From: Nostoc sp. 106C
GTDB lineage: Bacteria > Cyanobacteriota > Cyanobacteriia > Cyanobacteriales > Nostocaceae
DNA: 64,000 nt
Reading direction: 5' to 3'
Assembly: GCF_002154725.1 (NCBI RefSeq)
Contig: NZ_MTAW01000179.1
Span: 1 to 64,000 of the forward strand
Shown: positions 1 to 9,877 of the stretch, in pieces
Position numbering within the stretch: position 1 is the first letter of the stretch
Layout: each line of letters opens with the position of its first letter
Translations under genes and position numbers: made by a program
Notes under the pieces: model-generated
Databases searched by the model: none
What the model was told of the DNA's origin: nothing
What the model saw: the letters and a program-made list of their open reading frames with translations, nothing else

Positions 1-397
1 AGGGGGGAAAGAGGAAACTATAGTACCCAACGTATTAAATTTAACTGCAATTGCTCTGTTTAACTTTTCGTTACATATTTAGGAATTTTCCTGCCCACTT
101 ACTTACTTGTCGAGAAATACCTGTTAATGTCAATGCATTGCCAAAATCGGACAACGAAAGTATAGAGTTGTAGCATCATCCAATTTTGCGATCGCATCAA
201 CTACCCAAGCTTCAACAAACCTTATATATACTGGTTTATCTGTAGCGAGGCTTGCTCTACTTTTCTTAACAAAATAATTAGCAATATCTGCATATTAAAT
301 AAAGAATTGTATTAGTTTGAGAACTGACACATCTGTATGCTCATATACTTATGGTGTTCCCCATTCGCGTGCATACTGCACATTTGGAGGTTCCAAA
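1..397. other. Intergenic, no gene supported
   Basis: AT-rich sequence with one HIP1 octamer near 188. I see no open frame with a ribosome site, no RNA gene and no clear repeat before the small gene starting at 398. Confidence 0.5.
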
Positions 398-598
398 ATG
401 GTTCATACATACGAAGTATTAGTCGATATTAAGGAATTTATTGACCTGCCGAACAATACTTTTCAACGCGGAACAACAAGGTACGAAATCGACGCTCCTT
501 CTAAAGAAACAGCTGATGGTATGGCGTTCCAAAAGGCTAGAAGCGAGCATCCACAAGGCACTGAATACGATGTTAGGGTAACCAGGCTGCTCAGATAA
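398..598 (+). CDS. Small hypothetical protein, 66 aa
   Basis: A 66-residue soluble protein of unknown function. The start at 398 is chosen over an in-frame start at 317 because GGAGG lies 8 bases upstream and the sequence from MVHTYEVLVDI onward looks like a compact alpha/beta fold, while the upstream extension reads like noise. There is no signal peptide, membrane segment or cysteine motif. An intrinsic terminator follows about 80 bases after the stop, which supports a real single-gene transcript. I do not recognise the family. Confidence 0.6.
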   Translation: MVHTYEVLVDIKEFIDLPNNTFQRGTTRYEIDAPSKETADGMAFQKARSEHPQGTEYDVRVTRLLR

Positions 599-678
599 AG
601 CGAACATTAAGTATGCTTGTTCTTCAGAATTAGCATTCTTCATAGTTGTAAATTAACTAATTCATATAAAGTAAAAAG

Positions 679-712
679 CCGCCCTCAAACAATCGAGGGC
701 GGTTGAATTTTT
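679..712 (+). terminator. Intrinsic terminator after the 66-aa gene
   Basis: An 8-bp perfect GC-rich stem, CCGCCCTC (679-686) with GAGGGCGG (695-702), is followed by TTGAATTTTT. The preceding AAAA also makes it usable on the other strand. Confidence 0.8.
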
Positions 713-1278
713 ATAGAGCTATATTTTATATAATTAAAACTATAGAAATTTAAATATAAAAATAATTTTCTTCAAATTGTAAATAAAAATAATATCAAAA
801 GCATTTAGTCTCAAAAAGTTAAATTAATAAATTTTCCATTTTTATGATTTTCCCGCTGATATAGCAATCCGGTTTAATTTTTAACTTGTTTCCCTGTTGC
901 CTCGCTCTACGAGTAATTTCACAACTAAGTAAGTAGATGCTAATATTTAAAGCTATGTTACTGAATGTAAATGTAGGGGAGCCAGTGCGTTGCGGAGGTT
1001 TCCTCCGTTGTAGCAACTGGCGTTGTGTTGTCGCGCCGCGCAACGCACCGACCCACGATCAAGGATTCAAAGTGCGTTAGCCTACGGCATAACACACCCT
1101 CCTTCAAATTTATATTTCTTAATATGTATTGAATTTTTCTCACTGACTTACTTAATTTAGGATTTTATACTAAGTAAGTAGACATAATTAAACATAAAAT
1201 GCCGATTTATGGACGGCAGACAGAAACAGCTTTTTGTCTTCTGCCTTCTACTTATAGCCAACAGTTAACAGAAAATAA
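713..1278. repeat. Intergenic with dispersed palindromic repeat
   Basis: AT-rich spacer around a GC-rich block at about 974-1110. The block contains GTGCGTTGCGGAGG, TTTCCTCCGTTGTAGC and AACTGGCG, with nested inverted repeats. A close relative of this block lies at about 47,865-47,970 between two pyrimidine genes, so it is a dispersed repeat and not a gene. Short reading frames across it are by-products of the repeat. Confidence 0.55.
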
Positions 1279-1318
1279 ACAGAAAGCCTCTGGTGCATTG
1301 TCAGGGGCTTTCTGTTTT
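1279..1318. terminator. Bidirectional terminator
   Basis: Stem ACAGAAAGCC (1279-1288) with GGCTTTCTGT (1305-1314), extended inward by further pairs. TTTT follows on the plus strand and TTTATTTTC on the minus strand. It lies about 20 bases past the stop of the minus-strand zinc-ribbon gene and probably ends that transcript. Confidence 0.75.
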
Positions 1319-1339
1319 ACAAGATAGTTTGTAGGTTGC

Positions 1340-1615
1340 TCACTGACCCCAAGGTGAGGAAATAGGCGTTGTTGAAAGCACCTTGCTTGCTGTTAACCTA
1401 AGAGCCGTTTTGCCGCAACTAGGACATTGTATTTCTAGAAACGCTGGAGTTGCTGACTCTACTTCACTTAATAGACCTTGTTTACAGTGCCAACACTCAA
1501 AAATTATGCGACTAACTGGTTTGTTACAGTCGAGTATCTTGATGTGTTGACAACTAGTTGCCTCGGTATCTAGTTTTTTGGGTTTGTACGGTTTCTTAAT
1601 TTCTTTTGATTCCAT
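1340..1615 (-). CDS. Small zinc-ribbon protein, unknown function
   Basis: About 91 residues from the ATG at 1615. That start has GGAG 12 bases upstream; in-frame ATGs at 1633 and 1639 and a TTG at 1660 are alternatives. The first part is lysine-rich. The second half carries two CxxC knuckles, ECWHC and QCPSC, about 28 residues apart, which is typical of a single structural zinc ribbon. There is no enzymatic motif. The protein may bind nucleic acid or another protein, but nothing nearby indicates its job. A strong terminator follows. Confidence 0.55.
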   Translation of the reverse strand: MESKEIKKPYKPKKLDTEATSCQHIKILDCNKPVSRIIFECWHCKQGLLSEVESATPAFLEIQCPSCGKTALRLTASKVLSTTPISSPWGQ

Positions 1616-1639
1616 TGTTTTACTTGTCTCCATCAACAT

Positions 1640-1886
1640 CGGCGGGGCTGGGGCGTTCAATCACGACATCATCGAGACACATACAGTCTTGACCTAATGT
1701 GGGTAAATATGGCTCAGAAAAAACTACTTTGCTTTAAAAGCATAGCAGGGTAGAGTGAATCGGGGGGATCTTCATTCACGTCTGCGATAGTTATAATATT
1801 GCCCCATTGATATTGATAATTTTAATAATCTCTCTTAAAGCAGGTGCGTTCTCTTTAATTAACAAGCCACTACTTAGGAAGGATTC
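1640..1886. other. Upstream region of the permease gene
   Basis: Carries a hairpin GTGAAT/ATTCAC near 1754-1778 around a GGGGGG loop strand and AT-rich sequence after it. I looked for a c-di-AMP (ydaO-type) riboswitch because the downstream permease resembles KimA-type transporters, but could not recognise its conserved core. Confidence 0.3.
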
Positions 1887-1955
1887 ATGAGGAGAACGCA
1901 ATGTATTACAGAGTCACGAATATACTACATAGCAGGAGCAGTATTTGATGGCTAA
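1887..1955 (+). CDS. Possible upstream ORF overlapping the permease start
   Basis: A 22-codon frame beginning [10 protein letters not shown] has AGGAAGG just upstream. Its last codons read GGC TAA across the permease ATG (GATGGCTAA), so the frames overlap by a few bases. This would allow translational coupling of the permease to a short leader. No biased residue content is visible, so it may be chance. Confidence 0.3.
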   Translation: MRRTQCITESRIYYIAGAVFDG

Positions 1956-3885
1956 TATTGCAAAAAAGAAGTTCAGCAAACAGTTAATTAGCTGGTTGCT
2001 CGAAGAAGACCACAAACCAAAGGAAGGCCCCTACCACAAGGCAGAACCGCACCGTAAGCATCCTTGGTGGCAGGTTATGTGTTTGACTGGTGTAGACTAT
2101 TTCTCAACACTTGGTTACCAACCTGGAATTGCAGCACTAGCAGCAGGTACTCTTTCGCCTCTGGCTACCTTGATTCTGGTGCTGCTGACATTGTTTGGAG
2201 CATTGCCAATTTATCGACGTGTGGCTGGCAAAAGTCCTCATGGCGAAGGGTCGATAGCAATGCTGGAAAATTTGCTTCCCTGGTGGCAAGGCAAGCTATT
2301 TGTACTTTGCCTACTCGGTTTTGTGGCAACAGACTTTATCATCACTATTACCCTCTCAGCTGCTGATGCTACTGCCCACATCATCGAAAATCCGCTGATG
2401 CCAAGTATCTTCCACCATCAAGAGATTACGATTACGCTAGTACTGGTGGCATTACTTGGTGCAGTCTTTCTTAGAGGTTTCCGAGAAGCGATTGGCATAG
2501 CAGTACTGTTGGTTGGAGTTTACCTATTTTTAAACTTTATTGTTATTAGTTTTGGTCTGTTGCAGCTGTTCAATCATCCATCTTTGATTAGTGACTGGCA
2601 AACTACACTTTTCCAGCAGCATTCTAACCCTTTAAAAATGATCGGCATAGCCTTGTGGGTATTTCCGAAACTGGCATTGGGATTATCGGGCTTTGAAACT
2701 GGCGTGACTGTTATGCCTCTGGTACAAGGCAACAACGAAATCTCCGACCATCCCAAGGGACGCATTCGGAATACGCACAAGCTGCTGGCGACTGCGGCTG
2801 GGATTATGAGCTTCTTTCTCCTCACCAGCAGCTTAGTAACTACTCTATTAATTCCAACAGCAGAATTTCAAACCGGAGGCAAAGCAAATGGACGTGCTCT
2901 TGCCTATTTAGCACATCAATATCTAGGCAATAGCTTTGGTACTATTTACGACATCAGCACTATTACGATTTTGTGGTTTGCAGGTGCATCGGCAATGGCA
3001 GGGTTGCTCAATATCGTACCTCGCTACTTACCACGTTATGGCATGGCACCAACTTGGACAAGAGCAGCAAGACCCTTGGTTTTAGTGTTTATAACTATTG
3101 CTTTTATTGTCACTATTCTATTTAAAGCTAATGTGGAAGCTCAAGGCGGAGCTTATGCAACAGGCGTACTCGTGCTGATGACTTCAGCTGCGTTTGCTGT
3201 AACCTTATCTGTTCATCGTCAGAGAAGTAAGCGAGGACAACTTGCCTTTGGCATAATTACACTGCTGTTTTTATATACCACTGTTACCAATATAATTGAG
3301 CGACCTGAGGGGATTAGGATTGCAGGATTTTTCATCAGCGCCATCATTCTCACCTCATTAATTTCCCGGGTATGGCGTTCAACCGAGCTGCGAGTAGAAC
3401 GAATTGAAATTGACGAAAAGGCGCGTCAATTAATTACCGAACAAAGTCGGGGTGAGATACGACTTATTGCCAATCGATTGAATGAGGGCGATGTGCAAGA
3501 GTATTTTCTCAAAGAAAAAGAGGTGCGTGAGGATAATCATATTCCAGCCAGCGACCCCATTCTGTTTTTAGAAGTTATGGTAGCGGATGCTTCAGAATTT
3601 GCAGATGTGATTACAGTCGAAGGAGTGCAGGTTGGTGATTACCGCATCTTGCGTGCGGAAAGTGCAGCAGTACCTAATGCTATTGCCGCTTTACTTCTGT
3701 ATATTCGCGACCAAACAGGTAAGATTCCACACGTTTACTTTGGCTGGGTAGAAGGAAACCCCATACAATATTTGCTGCGTTTTATCTTGTTTGGTGAAGG
3801 CGATATTCCTGTGGTGACTCGTGAAGTACTACGTAGGGCAGAGACAGATCCTGAGCGCCGTCCAGGTATTCATGTTGGGGGTTAG
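1948..3885 (+). CDS. APC-superfamily permease (amino acid or K+ type)
   Basis: A 645-residue integral membrane protein. The start at 1948 follows AGGAG at a normal distance; the TTG one codon earlier is not needed. About twelve hydrophobic helices run from residue 45 to about 480, followed by a cytoplasmic tail of about 165 residues ending in [11 protein letters not shown]. Helix 1 has the [13 protein letters not shown] signature, followed by [13 protein letters not shown] and [18 protein letters not shown]. These resemble the YdaO/KimA potassium-uptake branch as well as amino-acid permeases. The substrate cannot be told from sequence, and it has no partner genes nearby. Confidence 0.75.
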   Translation: MANIAKKKFSKQLISWLLEEDHKPKEGPYHKAEPHRKHPWWQVMCLTGVDYFSTLGYQPGIAALAAGTLSPLATLILVLLTLFGALPIYRRVAGKSPHGEGSIAMLENLLPWWQGKLFVLCLLGFVATDFIITITLSAADATAHIIENPLMPSIFHHQEITITLVLVALLGAVFLRGFREAIGIAVLLVGVYLFLNFIVISFGLLQLFNHPSLISDWQTTLFQQHSNPLKMIGIALWVFPKLALGLSGFETGVTVMPLVQGNNEISDHPKGRIRNTHKLLATAAGIMSFFLLTSSLVTTLLIPTAEFQTGGKANGRALAYLAHQYLGNSFGTIYDISTITILWFAGASAMAGLLNIVPRYLPRYGMAPTWTRAARPLVLVFITIAFIVTILFKANVEAQGGAYATGVLVLMTSAAFAVTLSVHRQRSKRGQLAFGIITLLFLYTTVTNIIERPEGIRIAGFFISAIILTSLISRVWRSTELRVERIEIDEKARQLITEQSRGEIRLIANRLNEGDVQEYFLKEKEVREDNHIPASDPILFLEVMVADASEFADVITVEGVQVGDYRILRAESAAVPNAIAALLLYIRDQTGKIPHVYFGWVEGNPIQYLLRFILFGEGDIPVVTREVLRRAETDPERRPGIHVGG

Positions 3886-4043
3886 GTGGTATTTCAGACT
3901 GCGGTTTATCTGTCTGCAAAACCCCTACACCCTGGCTCAACAAAAAACATTTTTGCGTAAGTTGTGAAAGTAATAGCGATCGCCTTTACGAAAATACAAA
4001 CATCACTGTTACACAAACTGCTCATAGCAATTTTCGCTGCCAC

Positions 4044-4979
4044 TTAATTGGTGATGCTAGCTGGCAATTTATGAGTTGTCATTTCAAATAATTGCTGGGC
4101 ATTTTTGCCTAAAAAAGCATCAAACAGTAGATGTTTTCCGGGTTCTATTTCTACAGGATAGCGCTGGGCAATTTCATAATAGGCGTAAGTCCAGGGTATC
4201 TGAATTTCTGCACCAGTGCGATCGTCTAACACCGTTACCATTTCTGTTACTGCTTGAGTTGCTGTTTGACGCAAACCGCAAGCAATATCACCTTCTATCT
4301 CTGTTTTCATTGGTACACCTAGGTTAATTAAACCGCTGACTGTGGCATCAATGTCTGGGTATTGTATAGTGTTTTGGCGGTTGATGTAGCCTGTGAAGTG
4401 GTTAACAGCATAACCATGTAGCAATACCCAAGCACCATACTGAGTTACCTGATTGACTTCTTCCACAACAGAACGTTGGGGAGTTTGCCAAGGACGGGTG
4501 AAGATTTTTTGGAGTTGTTGGGCAATGCTTTCTACGTTCCCATCTTCTATTAGGGAATCAGTTACAGGAGAGATGAGTTCGTATTGAAGTAAAGATACTG
4601 TTGTATAGATGAGTTGGGCAATTCTTGGAGGTAATTCATCGACAATTAACTCGCTGATAAACAGCTTGGGTAAGTCGAATTCTACTTGCTGGGGATGACT
4701 ATAATGACGAGCATATAAATGAGTTTCAGGAAAAATATATTCCCCAGCAGCGACGTAACCCAAAGCTGTGGCCAGTTGTTCAAGGTAGTTAATTCCCAAG
4801 TTAATCTGACCTTTTGGACTATCTAGCGACAGACGCAAAGACCTCAAGGCAATGTGGTCATTTGCAACAGTCCCACCCGCAGCAGTAATCATTTGCTGGT
4901 AGGTACGGGCATGATTTACTCTGGCACTGTATTCTTGCCATAGTAATGAATAGAGATGAAGGGCTATTTCAGGTTTCAT
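4044..4979 (-). CDS. DUF1338 (2-oxoadipate dioxygenase/decarboxylase family) protein
   Basis: A 311-residue soluble protein of the DUF1338 family, whose studied member HglS converts 2-oxoadipate to 2-hydroxyglutarate in lysine breakdown using Fe(II). Candidate metal ligands are His42 (NDHIALRS), His194 (AVNHFTGY) and Glu269 (YAYYEIAQ). Family motifs such as GGTVANDHIA near the N-terminus and HGYAVNHFTG are clear. Length suits the plant and cyanobacterial short form and not the 450-residue E. coli YdcJ. It is a lone gene here and its substrate in cyanobacteria is an inference. Confidence 0.8.
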   Translation of the reverse strand: MKPEIALHLYSLLWQEYSARVNHARTYQQMITAAGGTVANDHIALRSLRLSLDSPKGQINLGINYLEQLATALGYVAAGEYIFPETHLYARHYSHPQQVEFDLPKLFISELIVDELPPRIAQLIYTTVSLLQYELISPVTDSLIEDGNVESIAQQLQKIFTRPWQTPQRSVVEEVNQVTQYGAWVLLHGYAVNHFTGYINRQNTIQYPDIDATVSGLINLGVPMKTEIEGDIACGLRQTATQAVTEMVTVLDDRTGAEIQIPWTYAYYEIAQRYPVEIEPGKHLLFDAFLGKNAQQLFEMTTHKLPASITN

Positions 4980-5065
4980 AAGTTATTTATTATTAGTTAT
5001 TTGCCGCTTGGCATTGGTTTGGAGGCTTGCCATATTTATAAGCCATAACCCATCTAATTTATATA

Positions 5066-5155
5066 TTAAATTTCATCAAATTTTATGGAGTGTGGAAACA
5101 TGCCGGCTTCATAAAACTTTTGTCTAAAAGCAGCTTCTAGTTTATTTGGTTTCAT
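5066..5155 (-). CDS. Possible 29-aa small protein or gene remnant
   Basis: A minus-strand frame beginning MKPNKLEAAFRQKFYEAG and ending HSIKFDEI looks amphipathic and protein-like, but has no clear ribosome site. It lies just downstream of the restriction-modification gene on the same strand. It may be the N-terminal remnant of a lost gene. Confidence 0.25.
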   Translation of the reverse strand: MKPNKLEAAFRQKFYEAGMFPHSIKFDEI

Positions 5156-5230
5156 AATTCTGATCTTTAGGAATTTGATTTGCTCACTAAAACCCTGATA
5201 CGGTGGGCAGTACCCACCTTACTCGGATTG

Positions 5231-7789
5231 CTATACTTTATAAGTCTGCAATAAGTATTCTCCATTAAAATGGATGAGATGAGTGGCATCTTCAGCAACC
5301 CAAACATCTGTGTCCCATGCAATATCAGCTAAATACTCCACCATAGCTTTACGGCTTAGAAAAGCCGTTACCATGACCAGAGGAATTTTTATTTCTGCAA
5401 ATAGAGATTGAAGCTCTTTTTTCCTTTTAGGGTTAATTGGACCGTGAGAAGTTACGGCTTCAATTAAAACTAACCAGTTATTTTTTAAATGATGGATAAT
5501 CACATCAGGCATTTTCCCGTGAGCATCAACAGTAACACCTAAATCTTGCAAAGCCAGTTCATTAAAATGTGCAAACTTTTCATCTGTGTCGCCAATATAA
5601 ATTAGCCTACCCCCTGGCGTAAAACGTTGTGCGAACTCATTAATAATTTTCTCAATTAAAACGTTTTGTCCACCTGGTGATAAGGTTTTCACTTCTCCTT
5701 CAATTACTACAGGGATACGTGATAATTCCCGCTCCTGTGCATATCGCTGTTTTAATGTTTCAACCGAAGAAAGGTAAGTACGAATACTTTTTTCCCATTC
5801 TGAACTTCCATAAGTCCGTAATAATTCCAGCACACTTTCTTCAATCTGATATACAGTTTTCGGACTATTAATCGGACGTTCAGGTGCATCTGGATTTGTA
5901 ATTATTAAAGCTGCGTCTAAGAATTGATGAACTGTTTGGCGGCGAACAGTTTCCCGAGTATTGGGTTTGTATGATTTGCCATAGTGCTGTGCCATGAATT
6001 CCATCATGGGTGTGATTCCTATTAAAGGCGATGCCGCAGCAGACCAAGGATCATTGGGCTTTAAGTCAAGTAGAGCCAGAAGAGTTAAGGCTGAACGCTC
6101 ATTAAGTTGTGCCCGTGGCAGTCCAAGTTCAACTAATATTTGCAGTGCTTCATCAATGCGGGCTTTAATTATTAAAGGGTTGTTGTCAAACTGATTTGTC
6201 ATCCTGAGTAGTTCTTGTACAAGTTGATCAATTTCTTGCTGTGACGGAAAATGTTCCCCAATACTTAGTCCCACATTTATTAACTGCTCTATCGTCGGAT
6301 ATTTTAAATTGCGTAAATCGGTTGCATTAACCTGAGTATGCCCATTAAATAAACGAAAAAATGCGTCTACAAGACTGGAGTTAAGATAAGCAGCAAGACC
6401 GCGTGCTAGGGTGATATCGAGTCCCTTTCCATCTTGATGAAAGTAATTTAGGTGATTTTCAAAACCTACCCAATCACAATTAACTCGGTCAGCATCATAT
6501 ACGACTGCAACGACTCGCTTTTTTTCCTCTTTGGAAGAGAATCGTTTAGTCAGAACATAATGTTCGTTCGGTACTAGTAGAGAAATAGTTTCTTCTGCAT
6601 AAACTAGAGCTTGGTGTTTTTTAGTTACCTTGGGATACTCAACATATCCTGCTGACAAATTCAATGGATAAATCAAAGGAACAGTGCTTTTCTCTGGTAT
6701 TAAACGCAGATATTCTTTGGCACGGAAATCTACAACACGTCCAGTTGATACGGTTAATCTTAGGTCTTTTAATGTGCAGGTAAAATTCGTCATTTGTTGA
6801 ATGACCTGCTGACTCAGAGTATCTGGAATAATGTGGATGAATTGTTGCGCGTCGTGGGGATGAACTATCTCTGCATAAGCTAAGGAATTGGTCATCACAA
6901 AATCGTCATCAGCACTTGAAGATGTGGTGATGAATACACGATCAAATTTTTGTTTTTGTTTGACAGCATGAATGATAATTGTTTCTTGCAAAACTTCATC
7001 ATCGTTAAAAGCTTCCTGTCTGGATTCAAAAAGATGTATTTGGTCTAAAGCCATCATCCCCAAAAACATCCTGCGGAAGTCTTTAAAATATGGGCCATTA
7101 CAAAAACTACGCGGTGAGATAGCGACAAACTCTCCTCCTGGCTGAAGAAGTTGGGCTGTAGCAGCCATAAAACCTGTGTAGAGATTGCTGGTTTCTAATC
7201 CTAAAGAACGTAATAAGCCACGAACTTGAGATTGAGCGTTGATTTTTAAATATGGGGGATTGAGAATAGCGTGTGTAAATCTAGAATGGTCAGGATTATC
7301 GAATACACTGGGCTGAAGTAACCTGACTGCATCTTGAATAAAGTCTTGATTTCGGATGTGATAATTCAAGGAAATACCAGCTAGTTGACATTCCCTGGCA
7401 CATAATTCCAATGTCTGGTGTAAATATTTAATTAGAAAAGGATCAATTTCATAGGCAACAATATCTAAACTAGCTGGGCGTTGTTGCTGCTGACAAAGGT
7501 TACCCACAAACGCTGCAATTAATGAGCCAACTCCTGCGCCAGCATCAAGTAAAGATATTCGAGGCAGATTAGGCTTGTTAAACATCCCAGCCATTAATTC
7601 CGCTACTGATGCGGGAGTGAAAAACTGACCCAGTGTTCCCTTGTGTTTTTGCTCCAGTTTTAAGCTGGCGGCAATTCTCAGCAAGTCTACTTCATGGAGT
7701 AAGTTTCTGGTAGAGTGTTTTACCAAGCTGTTGAATTTCAACGACTTGTGATGATTCTCTGTAAACTCTCTACTGCTTGATGGGAACAT
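5231..7789 (-). CDS. Fused type II restriction-modification enzyme: adenine MTase plus PstI/BsuBI-type nuclease
   Basis: An 852-residue protein with two activities in one chain. The N-terminal half is an Eco57I-like N6-adenine methyltransferase: TLGQFFTP near residue 52, the SAM motif LLDAGAGVGSL at 80-90 and the catalytic NPPY at 177-180. A target-recognition region probably lies around 350-500. The last 130 residues match the BsuBI/PstI endonuclease family, with GDTDEKF from 733, GKMPDVII near 756 and EAVTSHGPINPKR from 775, a PD-(D/E)xK-like core. PstI and BsuBI are known as separate nuclease and methylase genes cutting CTGCAG. Here they are fused, so one protein probably modifies and cuts. 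No specificity subunit is nearby. Confidence 0.85.
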   Translation of the reverse strand: MFPSSSREFTENHHKSLKFNSLVKHSTRNLLHEVDLLRIAASLKLEQKHKGTLGQFFTPASVAELMAGMFNKPNLPRISLLDAGAGVGSLIAAFVGNLCQQQQRPASLDIVAYEIDPFLIKYLHQTLELCARECQLAGISLNYHIRNQDFIQDAVRLLQPSVFDNPDHSRFTHAILNPPYLKINAQSQVRGLLRSLGLETSNLYTGFMAATAQLLQPGGEFVAISPRSFCNGPYFKDFRRMFLGMMALDQIHLFESRQEAFNDDEVLQETIIIHAVKQKQKFDRVFITTSSSADDDFVMTNSLAYAEIVHPHDAQQFIHIIPDTLSQQVIQQMTNFTCTLKDLRLTVSTGRVVDFRAKEYLRLIPEKSTVPLIYPLNLSAGYVEYPKVTKKHQALVYAEETISLLVPNEHYVLTKRFSSKEEKKRVVAVVYDADRVNCDWVGFENHLNYFHQDGKGLDITLARGLAAYLNSSLVDAFFRLFNGHTQVNATDLRNLKYPTIEQLINVGLSIGEHFPSQQEIDQLVQELLRMTNQFDNNPLIIKARIDEALQILVELGLPRAQLNERSALTLLALLDLKPNDPWSAAASPLIGITPMMEFMAQHYGKSYKPNTRETVRRQTVHQFLDAALIITNPDAPERPINSPKTVYQIEESVLELLRTYGSSEWEKSIRTYLSSVETLKQRYAQERELSRIPVVIEGEVKTLSPGGQNVLIEKIINEFAQRFTPGGRLIYIGDTDEKFAHFNELALQDLGVTVDAHGKMPDVIIHHLKNNWLVLIEAVTSHGPINPKRKKELQSLFAEIKIPLVMVTAFLSRKAMVEYLADIAWDTDVWVAEDATHLIHFNGEYLLQTYKV

Positions 7790-7871
7790 TGGGGTTGATT
7801 TTTTGGAACAGGAGCGATGCCTTCGGCAGTAAACTACGCTCTTTTAAATCTACGCGATCGCTCTATCCTTT

Positions 7872-9392
7872 CTACCCCAAAAATAGCTTGTAGGCTGGAT
7901 TCTTGTTTTCATCCCAATAACGGTAGCCGAGTGTATCCAAAAATGCTTGCCATTCTTTCATTTCGTGAGGTGGAACCTGGATACCGACGACAATTCGCCC
8001 GTAATCTGCCCCGTTGTTGCGATAGTGGAACATACTAATATTCCAGTTGGGACTCATGGAACCGACAAACTTCATTAACGCACCGGGGCGTTCGGGAAAC
8101 TCAAAGCGGTAGAGTAATTCATTGTGTGCCAGGGGAGAATGTCCGCCAACCATGTGGCGCAGATGCAGTTTTGTGAGTTCGTCGTCGGTTAAATCGATAG
8201 TTTTGAAGCCGCAGCCTTCAAAGGTTTCGCGCATCTTTGTCGCATCGGCACGGTTTTGAATTTGTACGCCGACGAAGATATGTGCTTCTTGTTCATCGGC
8301 AATGCGGTAGTTAAACTCAGTTAAGTTACGGTTGCCGATACATTCACAAAATTTACGCAGACTTCCGCGTTCTTCGGGAATCGCTACAGCAAAGATGGCT
8401 TCGCGGCGTTCGCCAAATTCTGCCCGTTCTGCCACAAAGCGCAAGCGGTCGAAGTTCATGTTAGCACCGCAGGCGACGGCAATTAAGGTTTGTCCCTCGA
8501 TTTGCTCGCGTTCAGCGTAGGCTTTGGCAGCTGCGATCGCTAATGCTCCAGCTGGTTCTAAAATCGATCGCGTATCTTCAAATACGTCTTTAATGGCGGC
8601 GCAGGTAGCATCGGTATCTACTAAAATGATTTCATCTACATACTGCTGACACAAGTGAAAGGTTTCCTCTCCTACTTCCCGCACTGCTACGCCATCGGCA
8701 AATAACCCCACCTGGGATAAGCGCACCCGATGTCCAGCTTTCAGCGATTGATTCATCGCGTCAGCATCCACTGGTTCCACACCAATAATCTTGATTTCTG
8801 GACGCAACCGTTTGACATAAGCTGCAATCCCCGCAATCAATCCGCCACCACCAATGGCGACAAAAATTGCATGGATGGGTTGTTGATATTGCCGCAGAAT
8901 TTCCATGCCAATGGTTCCCTGTCCGGCAATCACATCGGGGTCATCAAAAGGGTGAATAAACGTGAGTCCCTTTTCTGCCTCCAATTCACGGGCATAGGCA
9001 TAGGCATCATCGTAGGTATTGCCATGCAACACCACCTGTCCCCCCCGTGCTTTAACTGCATCTACCTTTACCTGGGGTGTAGTCACGGGCATGACAATAA
9101 TTGCTTGCGTTCCCAACCGACTGGCAGATAGCGCGACCCCTTGGGCATGGTTGCCAGCGGATGCCGCAATTACACCTTGCTTTAATAAATCCGGTGGTAG
9201 GTTTACCATCTTGTTATAAGCACCACGCAGCTTGAAGGAAAATACTGACTGCATATCTTCCCGCTTCAGTAATAGCTTATTGTTCAGTCTCTTAGAAAGA
9301 TTTGGGGCATACTCTAAAGGTGTTTCCTGGGCAACATCATACACGCGGGCGGTCAGAATTTGAACCAGGTAGTCGCAATACATGGGCGTCAA
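7872..9392 (-). CDS. ilvA: Threonine ammonia-lyase, biosynthetic
   Basis: A 506-residue PLP enzyme that deaminates threonine to 2-oxobutanoate, the first step of isoleucine synthesis. The PLP lysine is Lys54 in SFKLRGAYNK, and the phosphate-binding loop GGGGLIAG follows near residue 185. The C-terminal 180 residues hold two ACT-like regulatory domains (start near RREAIFAVAIPEERGS; second near LLYRFEFPERPGALMKF), which bind isoleucine and valine in the E. coli enzyme. Full length for the long feedback-regulated class. It is monocistronic, with a 21-bp repeat array upstream. Confidence 0.95.
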   Translation of the reverse strand: MTPMYCDYLVQILTARVYDVAQETPLEYAPNLSKRLNNKLLLKREDMQSVFSFKLRGAYNKMVNLPPDLLKQGVIAASAGNHAQGVALSASRLGTQAIIVMPVTTPQVKVDAVKARGGQVVLHGNTYDDAYAYARELEAEKGLTFIHPFDDPDVIAGQGTIGMEILRQYQQPIHAIFVAIGGGGLIAGIAAYVKRLRPEIKIIGVEPVDADAMNQSLKAGHRVRLSQVGLFADGVAVREVGEETFHLCQQYVDEIILVDTDATCAAIKDVFEDTRSILEPAGALAIAAAKAYAEREQIEGQTLIAVACGANMNFDRLRFVAERAEFGERREAIFAVAIPEERGSLRKFCECIGNRNLTEFNYRIADEQEAHIFVGVQIQNRADATKMRETFEGCGFKTIDLTDDELTKLHLRHMVGGHSPLAHNELLYRFEFPERPGALMKFVGSMSPNWNISMFHYRNNGADYGRIVVGIQVPPHEMKEWQAFLDTLGYRYWDENKNPAYKLFLG

Positions 9393-9512
9393 GGGGGTAG
9401 CAGATGCCGATAAATGATAATTTTACGGCACTTGTGTACCCATTACTGCGGATATTATTAGCGTAAGTTGCAGGGAGCGCTGACAATTACTAATTCGTAA
9501 TTCGTAATTAAC

Positions 9513-9743
9513 GAGTCTTTGATACTCGTGAATGAGTCTTTTATCCTCGTGAGCGAGTCTTTGATACTCGTCGGCGAGTCTTTAATACTCGTGAATGAGT
9601 CTTTTATCCTCGTGAACGAGTCTTTGATACTCGTGAATGAGTCTTTTATCCTCGTGAGCGAGTCTTTGATACTCGTCGGCGAGTCTTTAATACTCGTGAA
9701 TGAGGCTTTTATCCTCGTGAATGAGGCTTTGATACTCATTAAT
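9513..9743. repeat. 21-bp tandem repeat array, 11 units
   Basis: Eleven exact-length 21-bp units begin GAGTCTTTGATACTC or GAGTCTTTTATCCTC, most with a small GAGT/ACTC or GAG/CTC inverted repeat, and end GTGAAT, GTGAGC, GTCGGC or GTGAAC. A five-unit pattern (105 bp) occurs twice in order, so the array grew by block duplication. Because 21 is a multiple of 3, both strands stay open and predict heptad peptides (ILVNESF-like and SIKDSFT-like). There is no ribosome site, so I treat it as a repeat. Confidence 0.9.
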
Positions 9744-9877
9744 GAATATCCAATGTTGAATCCGGATACAAATTTGTCATTGCAAGTGAAGCGATCGCAA
9801 TCATTGTAAATATTTTTGCGCCTGTGTGCGGCTCACAGTGGGAAAATCTTCGAGAAATTCATCAAGGCGATCGCTAG

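Noticed and set aside
819-1143. Two overlapping minus-strand frames
   Set aside because: They cover a dispersed repeat block found again near 47,900.
1700-1945. c-di-AMP (ydaO-type) riboswitch before the KimA-like permease
   Set aside because: The conserved core could not be recognised; only a small hairpin is visible. A covariance search would decide.
9513-9743. CRISPR array
   Set aside because: Units are contiguous with no unique spacers and no cas genes are present.
9458-9809. Long open frames on both strands encoding heptad peptides
   Set aside because: They follow from the 21-bp repeat period, have no ribosome site and no homology that I recognise.
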